64,000 nucleotides of DNA from Acidobacteriota bacterium (lineage in GTDB: Bacteria; Acidobacteriota; Terriglobia; Bryobacterales; Bryobacteraceae): NCBI GenBank assembly GCA_014584705.1, contig JACTMJ010000008.1, forward strand, positions 159,607 to 223,606. The letters are read 5' to 3'. The notes below the pieces were generated by a model. It saw only the letters and a program-made list of their open reading frames with translations, was not told the DNA's origin and searched no databases. The position numbers and the translations under genes were made by a program. Numbering within the stretch: position 1 is the first letter of the stretch; each line of letters opens with the position of its first letter. Positions 42,352 through 51,732 of the stretch are shown here, piece by piece.

Positions 42352-43311
42352 CTACCTGCCGAGCTTCTTGCGTGTGAACGGCTTGGCGAAGGCCGCGGGA
42401 GGATTATGGCCGGTGGTCCTATACGCTTTCTCGTACTCTTCCGTCGCCTTCGCTTTCTCGCCGAGTTTCTCGTACGTCATGCCGAGAAGGCACTGGATGA
42501 ACGGATCGTTCGTATTCGCCTGCCCGAGATCCGCGAGCGCCTTCGGATAGTCTCCGGTGTAATAGGCCACATATCCGGAGAGATACGGGAAGAAAGCCCT
42601 TTGCTGGCGGCCGAGCTGCGGATCGGCGGACTCGATTGCCTTGAGCTGGATCTCCGCGGCGGAGACATGCCGGGCGGCCTCCGTCTTGTCGCCGCGGCGC
42701 GCGGCCACGCGGGCAAGGGCGTGCTCCGTACGAAACTCCCAGAGAGCTTTGCGGCCGGTCGGGATATTTGGTTCCTTTAATCCAAGTTCGCGCCCCGCGC
42801 GATACCACTTTTCGGCAGCTTTGAAATCGCCCGCTTCGATGCAAACGCGCGCGGCCTCGTTCGCCATCTCGCCCTGCTGATAGTAGGCATTTCCGGGCTC
42901 GGCCGTCTCACGGGTTTTCCAATAGGCGATCACCTTCTCTTCATACTTCACCGTGTTTGCGCAATCGCTATCGAATGCATAAGACATCGCTATCGCGCGT
43001 TCGGCGTTGGCGCGGGCGCGGGCGTCGGGTGCGTTGGTGATGGCTTTCTCGAAATGCCGCCGGGCTTCGACTCCCTTTCCCATCAGGTCAAGGACGACGC
43101 CCGCCGCGTTATTCAGTTGCGGTGAATTGGGGGAGCTCTTCAACTGCTCCTGGTAGACTGCGAGTGCTTCATCCGGCTTGCCTTCACGGAGCAGGGTCTG
43201 GGCCTGCCGCTGCCATTCGGGCTGCGGTCCCGATTGCCGGGCGGGCTGCGCAAAGGCAGATCCCAGGATGACCATGCCGATCAAAATCAGACGAGAGAAT
43301 ACTGTCCGCAT
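42352..43311 (-). CDS. Exported tetratricopeptide-repeat protein
   Basis: 319 aa. Signal peptide of about 21 residues (MRTVFSRLILIGMVILGSAFAQ), then TPR-type units: WQRQAQTLLREGKPDEALAVYQEQLKSSPNSPQLNN, GKGVEARRHFEKAITNAPDARARANAE, and a last pair at about 250-300 (GYVAYYTGDYPKALADLGQANTNDP; LLGMTYEKLGEKAKATEEYEKAY). TPR proteins mediate protein-protein contacts, here in the periplasm. The partner is unknown. Confidence 0.85.
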   Translation of the reverse strand: MRTVFSRLILIGMVILGSAFAQPARQSGPQPEWQRQAQTLLREGKPDEALAVYQEQLKSSPNSPQLNNAAGVVLDLMGKGVEARRHFEKAITNAPDARARANAERAIAMSYAFDSDCANTVKYEEKVIAYWKTRETAEPGNAYYQQGEMANEAARVCIEAGDFKAAEKWYRAGRELGLKEPNIPTGRKALWEFRTEHALARVAARRGDKTEAARHVSAAEIQLKAIESADPQLGRQQRAFFPYLSGYVAYYTGDYPKALADLGQANTNDPFIQCLLGMTYEKLGEKAKATEEYEKAYRTTGHNPPAAFAKPFTRKKLGR

Positions 43312-43491
43312 GCGACGGATCTTACCATACCGTTTCTGAATGGGAGACCGGATCGTGAGTGGCGCGGTGCAGCTGCCTAGAGAAGGCAAGATCGCGCATT
43401 CTGGCTGTGATTTCGGATGCCGGTTTCAGAGCCGTGGGTGGCGCCATGTTCCTGCCCATCCGCGACGGAATGCGTTGAAACACGGCACACC

Positions 43492-43521
43492 GGGAATGTT
43501 CCCAATCGCTATAATTGGGAA
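43492..43521. promoter_or_regulatory. Palindromic operator overlapping a perfect -10 box ahead of modB
   Basis: Two nested inverted repeats share GGGAA/TTCCC sequences: GGGAA (43492-43496)-TG-TTCCC (43499-43503), and TTCCCAAT (43499-43506) / ATTGGGAA (43514-43521) with a 7-nt loop. The consensus -10 TATAAT (43510-43515) lies in the second dyad, 10 nt before the modB ATG. It is the layout of a repressor site blocking a near-leaderless promoter. Whether a ModE-like protein binds it is unknown. Confidence 0.55.
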
Positions 43522-43525
43522 TCGC

Positions 43526-44194
43526 ATGGAGATCAACTGGTTCCCGCTTTGGCTCAGCTTGCGGGTGGCCCTGCTCGCCACGGCGTTCTCCCTCGCCGTG
43601 GGGGTTTGGATCGCCTATCTGCTGGCCAACCGGCAGTTTCGCGGGAAGGAACTGGTGGACGCGGCGGTCACGCTTCCGCTGGTGCTGCCGCCCACGGTGC
43701 TGGGCTACTATCTCCTCGTATTGCTCAGCCGGGAGAGTGTGCTGGGCCGGTTGTTTGAATCGCTCACCGGCGGTCCGCTCGTGTTCACCTGGAAGGCCGC
43801 CGTTCTGGCCGCCATGGTTCATTCCACGCCGCTGCTCGTGAAACTGGTGCGGGCCGCTCTCGAAACCGTGGACCGAACCTACGAGAAGGCCGCGCGCAAT
43901 TTGGGCGCGAACGAGTGGCGCGTGTTCTGGCGGGTTTCGCTTCCCCTGGCGCGGCGTCCGGTCTTCGCGGCGGCGGTGCTGGCCTTTGCGCGCTCCCTGG
44001 GCGATTTCGGCATCACGATCATGCTGGCCGGCAACATTCCCAACCGCACGCAAACCGTCTCCGTGGCCATTTACGACGCTGTGGAAGCGGGCAACGAGAC
44101 GACGGCGCTGGTCCTGGTGCTCGCGATTTCCGCCATCGCGCTGGTTTCGGTTTATGTGGCGAATCGCTGGAACGAAGGGAAGGCTCTTCGATGA
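43526..44194 (+). CDS. modB: Molybdate ABC transporter permease
   Basis: 222 aa, five to six membrane segments. Start is ATG at 43526; the longer reading upstream has no family similarity. LVLPPTVLGYYLLVLLSR, then EKAARNLGANEWRVFWRVSLPLARRPVFAAAVLAFARSLGDFGITIMLAGNIPN is the EAA/permease motif of the molybdate-type (ModB) family. It forms the membrane channel of the ModABC transporter. No modA is nearby: upstream is a TPR gene on the other strand. It overlaps modC by ATGA. Confidence 0.93.
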   Translation: MEINWFPLWLSLRVALLATAFSLAVGVWIAYLLANRQFRGKELVDAAVTLPLVLPPTVLGYYLLVLLSRESVLGRLFESLTGGPLVFTWKAAVLAAMVHSTPLLVKLVRAALETVDRTYEKAARNLGANEWRVFWRVSLPLARRPVFAAAVLAFARSLGDFGITIMLAGNIPNRTQTVSVAIYDAVEAGNETTALVLVLAISAIALVSVYVANRWNEGKALR

Positions 44195-45267
44195 CGGAAG
44201 CGCGTATAGCGAAGCGCTTTGCGGCCGGTCCGGAGTCGGCGGCGTTTGCCCTGGATGTCCATTTGCGCGTGGAACCGGGGATCACTGTGCTGTTCGGGCC
44301 GTCGGGTAGCGGGAAGACGCTCACCCTCGAGTGCATCGCCGGATTTGCCACACCGGATAAGGGCCGCATACTCGTGGACGACCGGATCGTTTTCGATGCG
44401 GAGGCTCGCGTGAACCTGCCTCCGCGCCAGCGCCCTTGCGGCTATGTGTTTCAGTCTAATTCGCTCTTTCCGCACAAGACGCTGCGCGCCAACCTGGAGT
44501 TCGCGGCGGCTGGTCTTCCGCGCATCGAAGGAGCGCGCCGCGTCGGGGAAATGCTCGAACGTTTCCAGCTTTCCGAGATGGCGGGGCGGTGTCCTCACGA
44601 GTTGTCCGGCGGCCAGCGGCAGCGCGGCTCCATCGCGCGCGCGTTGCTGCGCGAGCCCCGTGCCCTCTTGCTTGACGAGCCCGCGCAGGGCCTTGATGCG
44701 CCCTTGCGTGAAGAGTTCTATGCGATCCTGCGGGAGATCCGCGATTCCCTGCACCTGCCCATCCTGCTTGTGACCCATGCGATCGAAGAGTGCTTCGAAT
44801 TGGCCACCCACATGGTGGTGATTCACAATGGCATCCTGATCCAGACGGGGAGTCCGCTTTCCGTTTACAGACAGCCGGCGTCGAGCGAGGTGGCGGCGCT
44901 CCTTGGCGACTACTTTCTGGCGCCCGCGGAAATCGCATCTCTTGATCCGCACAACAAGGCAAGCGTCATCCGCATTTTTGGCGCGGAGATTCCGGGGCCG
45001 TACTTCGCGGGGCACTTCAAGGGGGATCGCATTCGCCTGTGTTTGCAGCCTTCCGATTTGAGGCTCAGCCTTCGCGGCGGAGACCGGGCGCTGCCGGGCC
45101 AGATCCCGCTCACGCTGGTGCGCGTGGTGGAGCGGCCGCGAACCGTGCGTCTGCACTTCGCCGAGGGGCTTGCCGGAGATATGGGCGTCGCGGAGTTTGC
45201 CGCGCTTCCGCAAAGCAAGTTCTGGCAGGCGGAGATTGCGCCAAGCGCAATGCGCGCCTTATCGTAG
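44191..45267 (+). CDS. modC: Molybdate ABC transporter ATP-binding protein
   Basis: 358 aa. Walker A GPSGSGKT, Q-loop VFQSNSLFPHKTL, signature LSGGQRQRGSIARALL, Walker B RALLLDEPAQGLD and switch THAIEE are all intact. A C-terminal TOBE domain (about 290-355) holds the family's regulatory ligand-binding fold. Powers ModB. The initiation ATG overlaps modB's TGA. Downstream, thiE-like begins 11 nt after the stop, possibly in the same transcript. Confidence 0.94.
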   Translation: MTEARIAKRFAAGPESAAFALDVHLRVEPGITVLFGPSGSGKTLTLECIAGFATPDKGRILVDDRIVFDAEARVNLPPRQRPCGYVFQSNSLFPHKTLRANLEFAAAGLPRIEGARRVGEMLERFQLSEMAGRCPHELSGGQRQRGSIARALLREPRALLLDEPAQGLDAPLREEFYAILREIRDSLHLPILLVTHAIEECFELATHMVVIHNGILIQTGSPLSVYRQPASSEVAALLGDYFLAPAEIASLDPHNKASVIRIFGAEIPGPYFAGHFKGDRIRLCLQPSDLRLSLRGGDRALPGQIPLTLVRVVERPRTVRLHFAEGLAGDMGVAEFAALPQSKFWQAEIAPSAMRALS

Positions 45268-45278
45268 AGACGCAATCC

Positions 45279-45857
45279 ATGTTGCGATGCTACATCACGG
45301 ATCGTCGCCAGGTTGGCGGCCTTGAACCGCTGTTCGGGTTCATTGCCCGTGCGCTCGAAATTGGCGTAGAGCTCATCCAGATCCGGGAGAAGGACCTCTC
45401 CGCGCGGGAACTTGCCGCGTTCACCCGCCGGGTGCTTGCCCTGCCTAACCCGCATCGGTCGCTCGTCGTTCTCAATGAACGCGTGGACGTCGCGCTAGCG
45501 TGCGGCGCGCACGGAGCGCACCTGCCCGGCAATCGCGTTGCCCCGGCGCAATTGCGCCCGATACTGCCGGAGCGTTTTATCCTGGGTGTCTCCTGTCACA
45601 CCAGGGAGGAATTGTTCCGGGCACAGGAAGAAGACGCCGATTACACCTTCATCGGCCCGGTATTTCGCCCCCTGTCGAAAGAGGACAGCCGCGAACCGCT
45701 GGGCATCGAGGGATTGAGGGTCGCCGCGGCCGGGCTCCAGATCCCCTCCTTCGCCCTGGGGGGCATTACTCCGGAGACAATGGCCGTATGCGCGCAGGCC
45801 GGGGTCCCCAGCGTGGCCGGAATTAGCCTGTTTCAGCGTCGCCTGCTTGCCGAGTAG
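45279..45857 (+). CDS. ThiE/TenI-family thiamine-phosphate-synthase-like protein
   Basis: 192 aa TIM-barrel. YITDRR, VELIQIREKDLS, GPVFRPLSKEDSREPLGIEGLR and GGITPE are the landmarks of the family. Several canonical positions differ: the phosphate/Mg loop NDRxDLA reads NERVDVA, and the GQED-type motif reads PGNRVAP. It may be a divergent thiamine phosphate synthase or a TenI-like non-catalytic paralogue. It sits 11 nt downstream of modC, an odd partner. Confidence 0.7.
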   Translation: MLRCYITDRRQVGGLEPLFGFIARALEIGVELIQIREKDLSARELAAFTRRVLALPNPHRSLVVLNERVDVALACGAHGAHLPGNRVAPAQLRPILPERFILGVSCHTREELFRAQEEDADYTFIGPVFRPLSKEDSREPLGIEGLRVAAAGLQIPSFALGGITPETMAVCAQAGVPSVAGISLFQRRLLAE

Positions 45858-45954
45858 CCTCCGACTAGTACCAAACTTGCGCCTCTTGGATTATTGGCTA
45901 ATGTTATCTGAGGATTGTCCGATATAGTCGAGGGAGGAAGGCAACTCCCCGCGC

Positions 45955-48918
45955 ATGCCGCAACCGGATATCCTTGCCATGTCGTTAGCCGGCGTGCTCT
46001 ACGTCGCGCTGGCACTTCGGCTTTGGCTGGGGCGGAGTCAGCCGTTCTTCCTGACGCTAAGCCGCGGTTCCCTCTTTCTCGGCACTTGGGCGCTGAGCGC
46101 CGTGGCCGAGCTGTACAGCCATAACCTGGAGTGGAAATTCGCCCTTTCCGTGGTCAAGTCTGTTTCGGTGCAGGGCGCGGCGTTCATCCTGATGATGCTC
46201 GCCGTGGAGCACACAGGCGCATTGCCCGCGCTCCGGAAGCGATGGCTCCAACTTCTGCCCATTGTCCCGGTGATCACGCTGTTGCTTAGCATCAATCCCG
46301 AAGCCCACCGGCTATACCGATTTAATTATCGACTTCGCCCGCACGGCGATCTGCAATCGCTTACCTGGTCCGGGGGGCCTTGGCACTATGTGGTTTTGTT
46401 CTACATTTATCTGCTGGTCTTTGTGGCTCTGATCCTGTTCTGGAGGAGCGGGCGGCAGACCGATGACCGGCACAAACGCGCTACCTTGATCGCTGCCTCG
46501 GGCTGGTTTGCTCCGGCGGCGGCGGACCTGATCTCGCGTTTCGCCCATGTTCCCGCCAGCGTGAACCTTACCGGCTACTCGCTGCTGGTGGCGGGAATCA
46601 TCAGTGCCTGGGCGCTGCTGTGGGAGCGAATGTTCAACGTAAGCCCCTTTGCCCGCAATCTGGTGGCGGACACCATGAGGGATCTCCTGTTCGTCTTTGA
46701 TCGTGCGGGTTGCCTCGCCTACTGCAACGCAAGCGCCCAATCGGCAACCGGTATCGTTCTGAAAGGGCGCGAAGGGCTTCCGCTCGGCGACGTGCCGGAG
46801 CCGTGGAGATCCGTTCTTGCCTCTCCGGCCATCCTCCAAAAGACCTGGCCCTCCGGATTGCCGCGTGAGGACGATTCCTTTGAAGAAGATATCCGCGTAA
46901 GTGTCTCCGGCAAGACGCGCAGTTTCGAGCGGAATGAACTGCCGCTTTTCGACGGACGAGGCCGGCCGATGGGGCGGGCCGTGCTCTTGCATGAGATGAC
47001 GCGGCAGCGCGCCGTCGAAGACGCCTTGCATGTTCGCAATCAGGAACTCCGGGCCGCGAATGAACGACTCGAGACCGAGATTGCGCGGCGAGCCTTGGTG
47101 GAGGAGCGCCTCCTCGCCAAGGCCGCTGATCTGCAGGTGGCACGCGAGGAACAGGAACGCGCCCAGGACCGGCTGGAGGTGCTGGTGGATGAACTCTCGT
47201 TTGCGCGCGCGAAGGCCGAGGATGCCGCCCGGGCGAAAACGGAATTCCTGGCCACCATGAGCCACGAGATCCGCACTCCCATGAACGGAGTGATCGGCAT
47301 GAATGAACTCCTGCTGGGCACGCCGCTTGCCGCGGAACAGCGCGCTTACGCCACTGCCGTGCAGCAATCGGCCGAAGCGCTGCTGACGCTGCTCAATGAC
47401 ATCCTGGACTTTTCCCGAATCGAATCCGGCAAGTTGCATCTGGAGGAAATCCCCTTCGACCTCGAAGAATTGCTCGCCTCCGCGTTCGAGGTTGTGCTGC
47501 CCGCGGCCAGGGAGAAGGGCATTGATCTGCTCTTGCGATATCCGCCGGATTGGGTAACCGGCGTCGTGGGCGATCCCGGCCGGGTGCGGCAAATTGTACT
47601 CAACCTCGTCGGAAACGCGGTGAAATTTGTTGAGAAGGGTCACGTGTGTATCGAGGTGGATGCCGGGGGCTATGAGCCCGGGAAGGGGCTTCGCATTCAG
47701 GTTCACGATACTGGCATCGGCATCCCCGCGGACCGAATCCCCATGCTGTTCGAGCGATTCACGCAGATGGATGCGTCCACTACGCGCCGCCACGGGGGAA
47801 CGGGTTTGGGCCTTGCCATTACTCGCCAATTGGCCGAATTGATGGGCGGCTCCGTGGATGCCGTCAGCGAGCCGGGGCAAGGTTCCTCGTTCCGGGTTTC
47901 ACTGCCGCTGCCCCATGCCTCCGGCCCGGCTCGGGCGAGCGGAGCGGCGGACCTCGCGACCCACCGAGGCCAAGGCTCGGGGCGGAAGGATGGAGACGTG
48001 TTCTTCGGCATCCGCGCGCTTCTCGCCGATACGGGCGCGCTATCCCGGGAAATTACGATGGAAATGCTAACCGCTCTGGGCCTGGCCGTGGATGTGGCGG
48101 AGACCGTGGACGACGCCAACCGCGCGATGCTCGCAAAGCAACGCAACGGAGAACCGTATCACCTCCTTCTGGTGGACTACTCCGTGGCTTCCGAGGTCGC
48201 CGGCGAGTTGCTCCGTCTTCCGCGGACTCTTCCCAAGCGGAGCCGACCCAAGGCCGTGGCAATCGCGCCCCTGTATTGGATTCCCGATGCCTGGGGAGAC
48301 CCAACGCCCGTTGACCGCTTTTCCAAACCCCTTCGTTACCGGTCTCTGCGAGCGGAATTGGCGGAGATCTTCACCGCTCACGGCGAGTCCGCGGGAACCC
48401 CGCCTCGCATCGATGTTTCGGGAGCCGTGCCTCGCCCCGCGCTCCCGCTGTCCGAAAACCGCCGTGTCCTTATCGTGGAAGACAACCCGGTGAACCAGAA
48501 GGTGGCGGCGAAGACCCTTGAAAAGCTCGGGTGTATCGTCGAACTGGCCACGAATGGATGGGAGGCCGTGGAGCAATGGAAACGCGGCCAATTCGACCTG
48601 ATTCTCATGGATTGCCAGATGCCCGTGATGGACGGTTTTGAGGCAACCGTGTGGATTCGGCAAAGGGAACGCTCCTCGAAGCGCACCCCGATCCTTGCAC
48701 TGACGGCGTCCGCTACAGAGGCGGACCGTCGCCGCTGCGCGGATGCAGGAATGGATCGATTCCTCGCCAAGCCGTTCCGGCTGGAAACGCTGGAAGCCGT
48801 GGTGCTCGACATGCTGCCCCGTGAAAACGTGGAGGAGGGGCCGGTTTTGTGCGAGGATCCGCTGCCATTGCCGGGAGGGGTAGAGGCAAGACCTGAGGAC
48901 CAGATTCCAATCCTCTGA
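45955..48918 (+). CDS. Hybrid sensor histidine kinase with two receiver domains
   Basis: 987 aa. N-terminal ~225 residues form a seven-segment 7TM-type sensor module (HisKA_7TM-like). A PAS-type region (about 235-345) and a coiled-coil linker (about 350-430) follow. HisKA box [15 protein letters not shown] has His437; the HATPase has [16 protein letters not shown] and GGTGLGLAI. Receiver 1 (about 680-800) is degenerate: LLLVDYSV has Asp but lacks the N-terminal acid pair and the usual Lys. Receiver 2 ([12 protein letters not shown], Asp886 in LILMDCQMP, Lys in FLAKPFR) is canonical. No partner regulator is adjacent; phosphotransfer may go to an unlinked Hpt. The long spacing of the GGAGGAAGG to the ATG is unusual. 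Confidence 0.92.
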   Translation: MPQPDILAMSLAGVLYVALALRLWLGRSQPFFLTLSRGSLFLGTWALSAVAELYSHNLEWKFALSVVKSVSVQGAAFILMMLAVEHTGALPALRKRWLQLLPIVPVITLLLSINPEAHRLYRFNYRLRPHGDLQSLTWSGGPWHYVVLFYIYLLVFVALILFWRSGRQTDDRHKRATLIAASGWFAPAAADLISRFAHVPASVNLTGYSLLVAGIISAWALLWERMFNVSPFARNLVADTMRDLLFVFDRAGCLAYCNASAQSATGIVLKGREGLPLGDVPEPWRSVLASPAILQKTWPSGLPREDDSFEEDIRVSVSGKTRSFERNELPLFDGRGRPMGRAVLLHEMTRQRAVEDALHVRNQELRAANERLETEIARRALVEERLLAKAADLQVAREEQERAQDRLEVLVDELSFARAKAEDAARAKTEFLATMSHEIRTPMNGVIGMNELLLGTPLAAEQRAYATAVQQSAEALLTLLNDILDFSRIESGKLHLEEIPFDLEELLASAFEVVLPAAREKGIDLLLRYPPDWVTGVVGDPGRVRQIVLNLVGNAVKFVEKGHVCIEVDAGGYEPGKGLRIQVHDTGIGIPADRIPMLFERFTQMDASTTRRHGGTGLGLAITRQLAELMGGSVDAVSEPGQGSSFRVSLPLPHASGPARASGAADLATHRGQGSGRKDGDVFFGIRALLADTGALSREITMEMLTALGLAVDVAETVDDANRAMLAKQRNGEPYHLLLVDYSVASEVAGELLRLPRTLPKRSRPKAVAIAPLYWIPDAWGDPTPVDRFSKPLRYRSLRAELAEIFTAHGESAGTPPRIDVSGAVPRPALPLSENRRVLIVEDNPVNQKVAAKTLEKLGCIVELATNGWEAVEQWKRGQFDLILMDCQMPVMDGFEATVWIRQRERSSKRTPILALTASATEADRRRCADAGMDRFLAKPFRLETLEAVVLDMLPRENVEEGPVLCEDPLPLPGGVEARPEDQIPIL

Positions 48919-49013
48919 GAGCCCGCCTCAAGGCAAACTTCGCTTTGGCTGCACTTTCCTCTTGAGTTTCCCTGCAAAATAGGTGAAACTATTTACAGGA
49001 GAAGACGAAGCGA

Positions 49014-49952
49014 ATGTCGAATTCCATCTCCCCCCAGACCCTTGTTTTTCCGTCGGACTGGCAGCACCCGGATTGGAACTCGGCCTTTTACGGAAAATCC
49101 CTTTCCTCCGGGGCGGCACTTGAATTTCTCAGCGGCCACTTCGACGCAACGGAGCTTCGTTGTACGCATTGGGAGTTCCCCCATCCGGAGGTGATGGCGG
49201 TGTGGGCGCGCCGGGTATCGGCCAACCCTCGATTCCGCTTCAATCCGCTACTGCATCGCCGGTTCACGCACGAGCGCACGCTCGAAGCGGCGGAGGTGAA
49301 GCGGTTTTGCGAGGGGCTCCGTCCGCTGCTTGCAGCCGGCAGGATTGGCGCTCTCGTGATGCAATTCCCGTGGAGTTTCAAGTTCACGGAAGAAAATAAG
49401 CAGGCGTTCTTGGCGCTTCGCCGCGCCTTCGGCCAGTTTCCCCTCGTTGCTGAGTTCCGCCACTCGAGTTGGCAATACCCTGAGGCCCTGGGAGTGCTGG
49501 TGGATTACAAAGTGGGTTGTGTGAACGCGGACCTCCCCGAGCATATCCGTGGCGCTGCCCCTGCATCCGAACTGACATCGCCCATTGGTTACTTCCGCTT
49601 TCACGGACGGAACCGGAGCCTGTGGGAGAAGGAGTGGAGCCTGCGCGAGGCGCGCTTCGCGGAGGAGCCGTACCTCTATACGACGAAGAAGCTGGAAGAG
49701 TGGCAGTCTCGCATTGAGCGGGTCTCCCCGTATGCGGATGCATGCTATGTCGCTTTCACCAACGATGCCGATGCCGCGTCCGCCGTGAACGCTCTGATGC
49801 TGCGCGCGCTCATGGGCGAAGAGGGGCTGGTAGCGCCGGAAGCGCTGGTGGCCGCGCACGGCTACGCACTCGATCAGTTTGAAACGCGCCGCCCCGTTCA
49901 GCGGGAACTGATCCCGATGACCAAGTTGCGCCATTTCGCGGCCTCGGCTTGA
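49014..49952 (+). CDS. DUF72-family protein
   Basis: 312 aa. Family landmarks are VFPSDWQHPDWNSAFYGK near the start, FDATELRCTHWEFP, RFRFNPLLHRRFTHER, LLAAGRIGALVMQFPWSFKFTEEN, FPLVAEFRHSSWQYPE and GYFRFHGRN. The fold is TIM-barrel-like; biochemical role unknown, a possible link to nucleic acid or protein handling. AGGAGA about 10 nt upstream of the ATG, plus a small AAATAG/CTATTT hairpin at 48977-48994, mark its own leader. Confidence 0.9.
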   Translation: MSNSISPQTLVFPSDWQHPDWNSAFYGKSLSSGAALEFLSGHFDATELRCTHWEFPHPEVMAVWARRVSANPRFRFNPLLHRRFTHERTLEAAEVKRFCEGLRPLLAAGRIGALVMQFPWSFKFTEENKQAFLALRRAFGQFPLVAEFRHSSWQYPEALGVLVDYKVGCVNADLPEHIRGAAPASELTSPIGYFRFHGRNRSLWEKEWSLREARFAEEPYLYTTKKLEEWQSRIERVSPYADACYVAFTNDADAASAVNALMLRALMGEEGLVAPEALVAAHGYALDQFETRRPVQRELIPMTKLRHFAASA

Positions 49953-49964
49953 GGGGGCGAAACG

Positions 49965-49993
49965 GGAGCCATCCCATCGCGGGTGGTGGCTCC
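49965..49993. terminator. Bidirectional hairpin between DUF72 gene and cytochrome gene
   Basis: Perfect 7-bp arms GGAGCCA (49965-49971) / TGGCTCC (49987-49993), with inner CCC/GGG pairing in the loop. It sits 12 nt after the DUF72 stop and 18 nt beyond the cytochrome stop. A T-rich stretch (ACTTTTT) lies at 50014-50020 at the end of the convergent gene. Confidence 0.5.
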
Positions 49994-50011
49994 AATTCCG
50001 GCGCACCGGTT

Positions 50012-50371
50012 CTACTTTTTCGCTTTTTCCAGCCCGCGGATCGAAACCAGGTAGTCCGTAATCAATTTCTGGTCGTACGGACGCACTTGCGCACCATAGG
50101 CGTCCACCATCTTTTTCACTTCGCTTTCCCAGATGGCACGGGAAAATCTCGGTTGCGCCGTGATGTAGGCGGGCGAATGGCAGCTCATACACGCCATCAG
50201 CGTTTCCGCGCGGCCGGGTCCCGGCGGCAATTCCTCCGCGGCCAGCGGCAGGGACGAATAGGCGACTTCCCTCGTTACCACCGCCGACGGACCCTTCTCC
50301 TCTTTGCATGAAACCGCCGCCAGGGCAATCAAAGCGGCCAGCGAGAGCCGGAAGAAGTGGGAATATCGCAT
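50012..50371 (-). CDS. Small c-type cytochrome lipoprotein, likely partner of the sulfite oxidase
   Basis: 119 aa. Signal peptide with lipobox (AAVSC, Cys22). The heme motif is CMSCH (61-65) in LMACMSCHSPAYI. The rest (FSRAIWESEVKKMVDAYGAQVRPYDQKLITDYLVS) matches SorB-like monoheme cytochromes, where a downstream Met is the second ligand (Met76-type). It begins 1 nt after the sulfite oxidase stop (TGA-G-ATG), so it should accept electrons from that enzyme. Confidence 0.85.
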   Translation of the reverse strand: MRYSHFFRLSLAALIALAAVSCKEEKGPSAVVTREVAYSSLPLAAEELPPGPGRAETLMACMSCHSPAYITAQPRFSRAIWESEVKKMVDAYGAQVRPYDQKLITDYLVSIRGLEKAKK

Positions 50372-50372
50372 C

Positions 50373-51590
50373 TCAGACCACCTTCACTTCGAGCGATTCG
50401 ATCACCTGGCGCATGTAGCCGCTCCGGTTCCAGTATTTCGGCACCTGTGTCTCGCCGTTTTCATTGGTTGCCCTTACCATCAGCCGGTGCAGACCTGCGT
50501 TTGCGGGCGTCCAATCGAGCTTCCACCTTCGCCAGGAATAGCGGCCAAGGCTCGGGTCCAGTTTTGCTGTTTGCCATTGCTGGCCCCCGTCGGTGGAGAC
50601 TTCCACCTGTTTGATCCCGGAGCCGCCGTCCATCGCGAGGCCTTCCAATGGATAGGCGATTCCCCGCTTCAACTCCTCGCCCAGATCGGGGCGGACGAAG
50701 ATCGAATGCACAGCCATCTTATTGATGGGGACCCGGTCCGCAACCAGCGCATCAGGGGATTCCTCGCCGCGCGCGTTATTCGGAATCAGGTACGACTTCT
50801 TCATCCAGAAGCCGTCGAACCGCGTCGCGAGTACCTCAATGTCGCTCAGGGATTTGACCCAATACGTGGCGTACCAGCCCGGAGCTACCAGGCGCAGCGG
50901 GAATCCGTTCAGCAGCGGCAGAGGAGCTCCGTTCATCTCGTAGGCCACCATAACTTCGCCGTCGCGCGCGCGCTCGACATCAAGCGATTTTACGAATGGC
51001 GGTGTGCCCGGCATCGTCGGCGTGTCGAGTCCCCGCATGGTGACGTCCACCGCCCCGGCACGGATCTTCGCCGCGTCGAGCAGGTCGCGAAGACGCACGC
51101 CAGTCCAGCGTGCATTACCCATCGCCCCATGCCCCCACTGGCTCCCTGGAATCTGCGGTTCGAAGAGGCCCCTTGAATTTCCGGAGCACTGGTTGAGCGC
51201 AACATAGCTGACGGGTTCGAACTTCGTGCGAAGTTCGTCTACCGAGAGCGACAGGGGACTTGCGACGTGGCCTCCGACGCGCAACCGAAATTCCTTCAAA
51301 TCGGGAGCCGCGGAGGGTGGCGGAAGATGCCAGCGTACATAGAAGGCACTGTTGGGGGTCAGATCCTCCTTGAAATAGCGGATGGGCGTTTCGAGTTGTG
51401 GCGGGCGATCCGTGAGCAGATAAAGGGGGTCCTTGCCCGGAAAGCTCACCACCCGCTGGATCGATTCCGTTTCCGAAACGTCGGGCTCCTTACGCGCACA
51501 GCCGGTCAGCGCTGCACCCACCGCGCCTAGCGCACCCAATGCTGTCCGACGGCTGATCATCCCTGCTGCTCTCGAATCATCCCAACCCAT
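50373..51590 (-). CDS. Sulfite oxidase-type molybdopterin oxidoreductase (SorA-like)
   Basis: 405 aa. ISRRTALGALGAVGAALTGC is a Tat-type signal that ends in a lipobox (Cys31). The Moco domain has Mo-ligand Cys135 (YVALNQCSGNSRG), then GAMGNARWTGVRLRDLL and GYxxPxRL-type NGFPLRLVAPGWYATYWVKSL. The C-terminal dimerisation (Mo-co_dimer) domain starts near NKMAVHSIF. It oxidises sulfite to sulfate and passes electrons to the following cytochrome. ATG at 51590 with GGGGGA upstream is preferred over the longer reading. Confidence 0.92.
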   Translation of the reverse strand: MGWDDSRAAGMISRRTALGALGAVGAALTGCARKEPDVSETESIQRVVSFPGKDPLYLLTDRPPQLETPIRYFKEDLTPNSAFYVRWHLPPPSAAPDLKEFRLRVGGHVASPLSLSVDELRTKFEPVSYVALNQCSGNSRGLFEPQIPGSQWGHGAMGNARWTGVRLRDLLDAAKIRAGAVDVTMRGLDTPTMPGTPPFVKSLDVERARDGEVMVAYEMNGAPLPLLNGFPLRLVAPGWYATYWVKSLSDIEVLATRFDGFWMKKSYLIPNNARGEESPDALVADRVPINKMAVHSIFVRPDLGEELKRGIAYPLEGLAMDGGSGIKQVEVSTDGGQQWQTAKLDPSLGRYSWRRWKLDWTPANAGLHRLMVRATNENGETQVPKYWNRSGYMRQVIESLEVKVV

Positions 51591-51732
51591 ACTTCCCCCT
51601 GTTTCGGATCCTACGATGGAGCTTGCCGTGCGCGGCACCGTCAAGCCATCCCGTGATTCTATACGCCTATAGTACAGAATTGCTCGTGCATCCGGCTCCG
51701 TCCATTTGGAACGGCTTGGTGCCCGGCGCGCA

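Noticed and set aside
46312..47880. Long minus-strand frame antisense to the hybrid kinase
   Set aside because: The kinase has all its motifs in the plus frame; the antisense reading has none.
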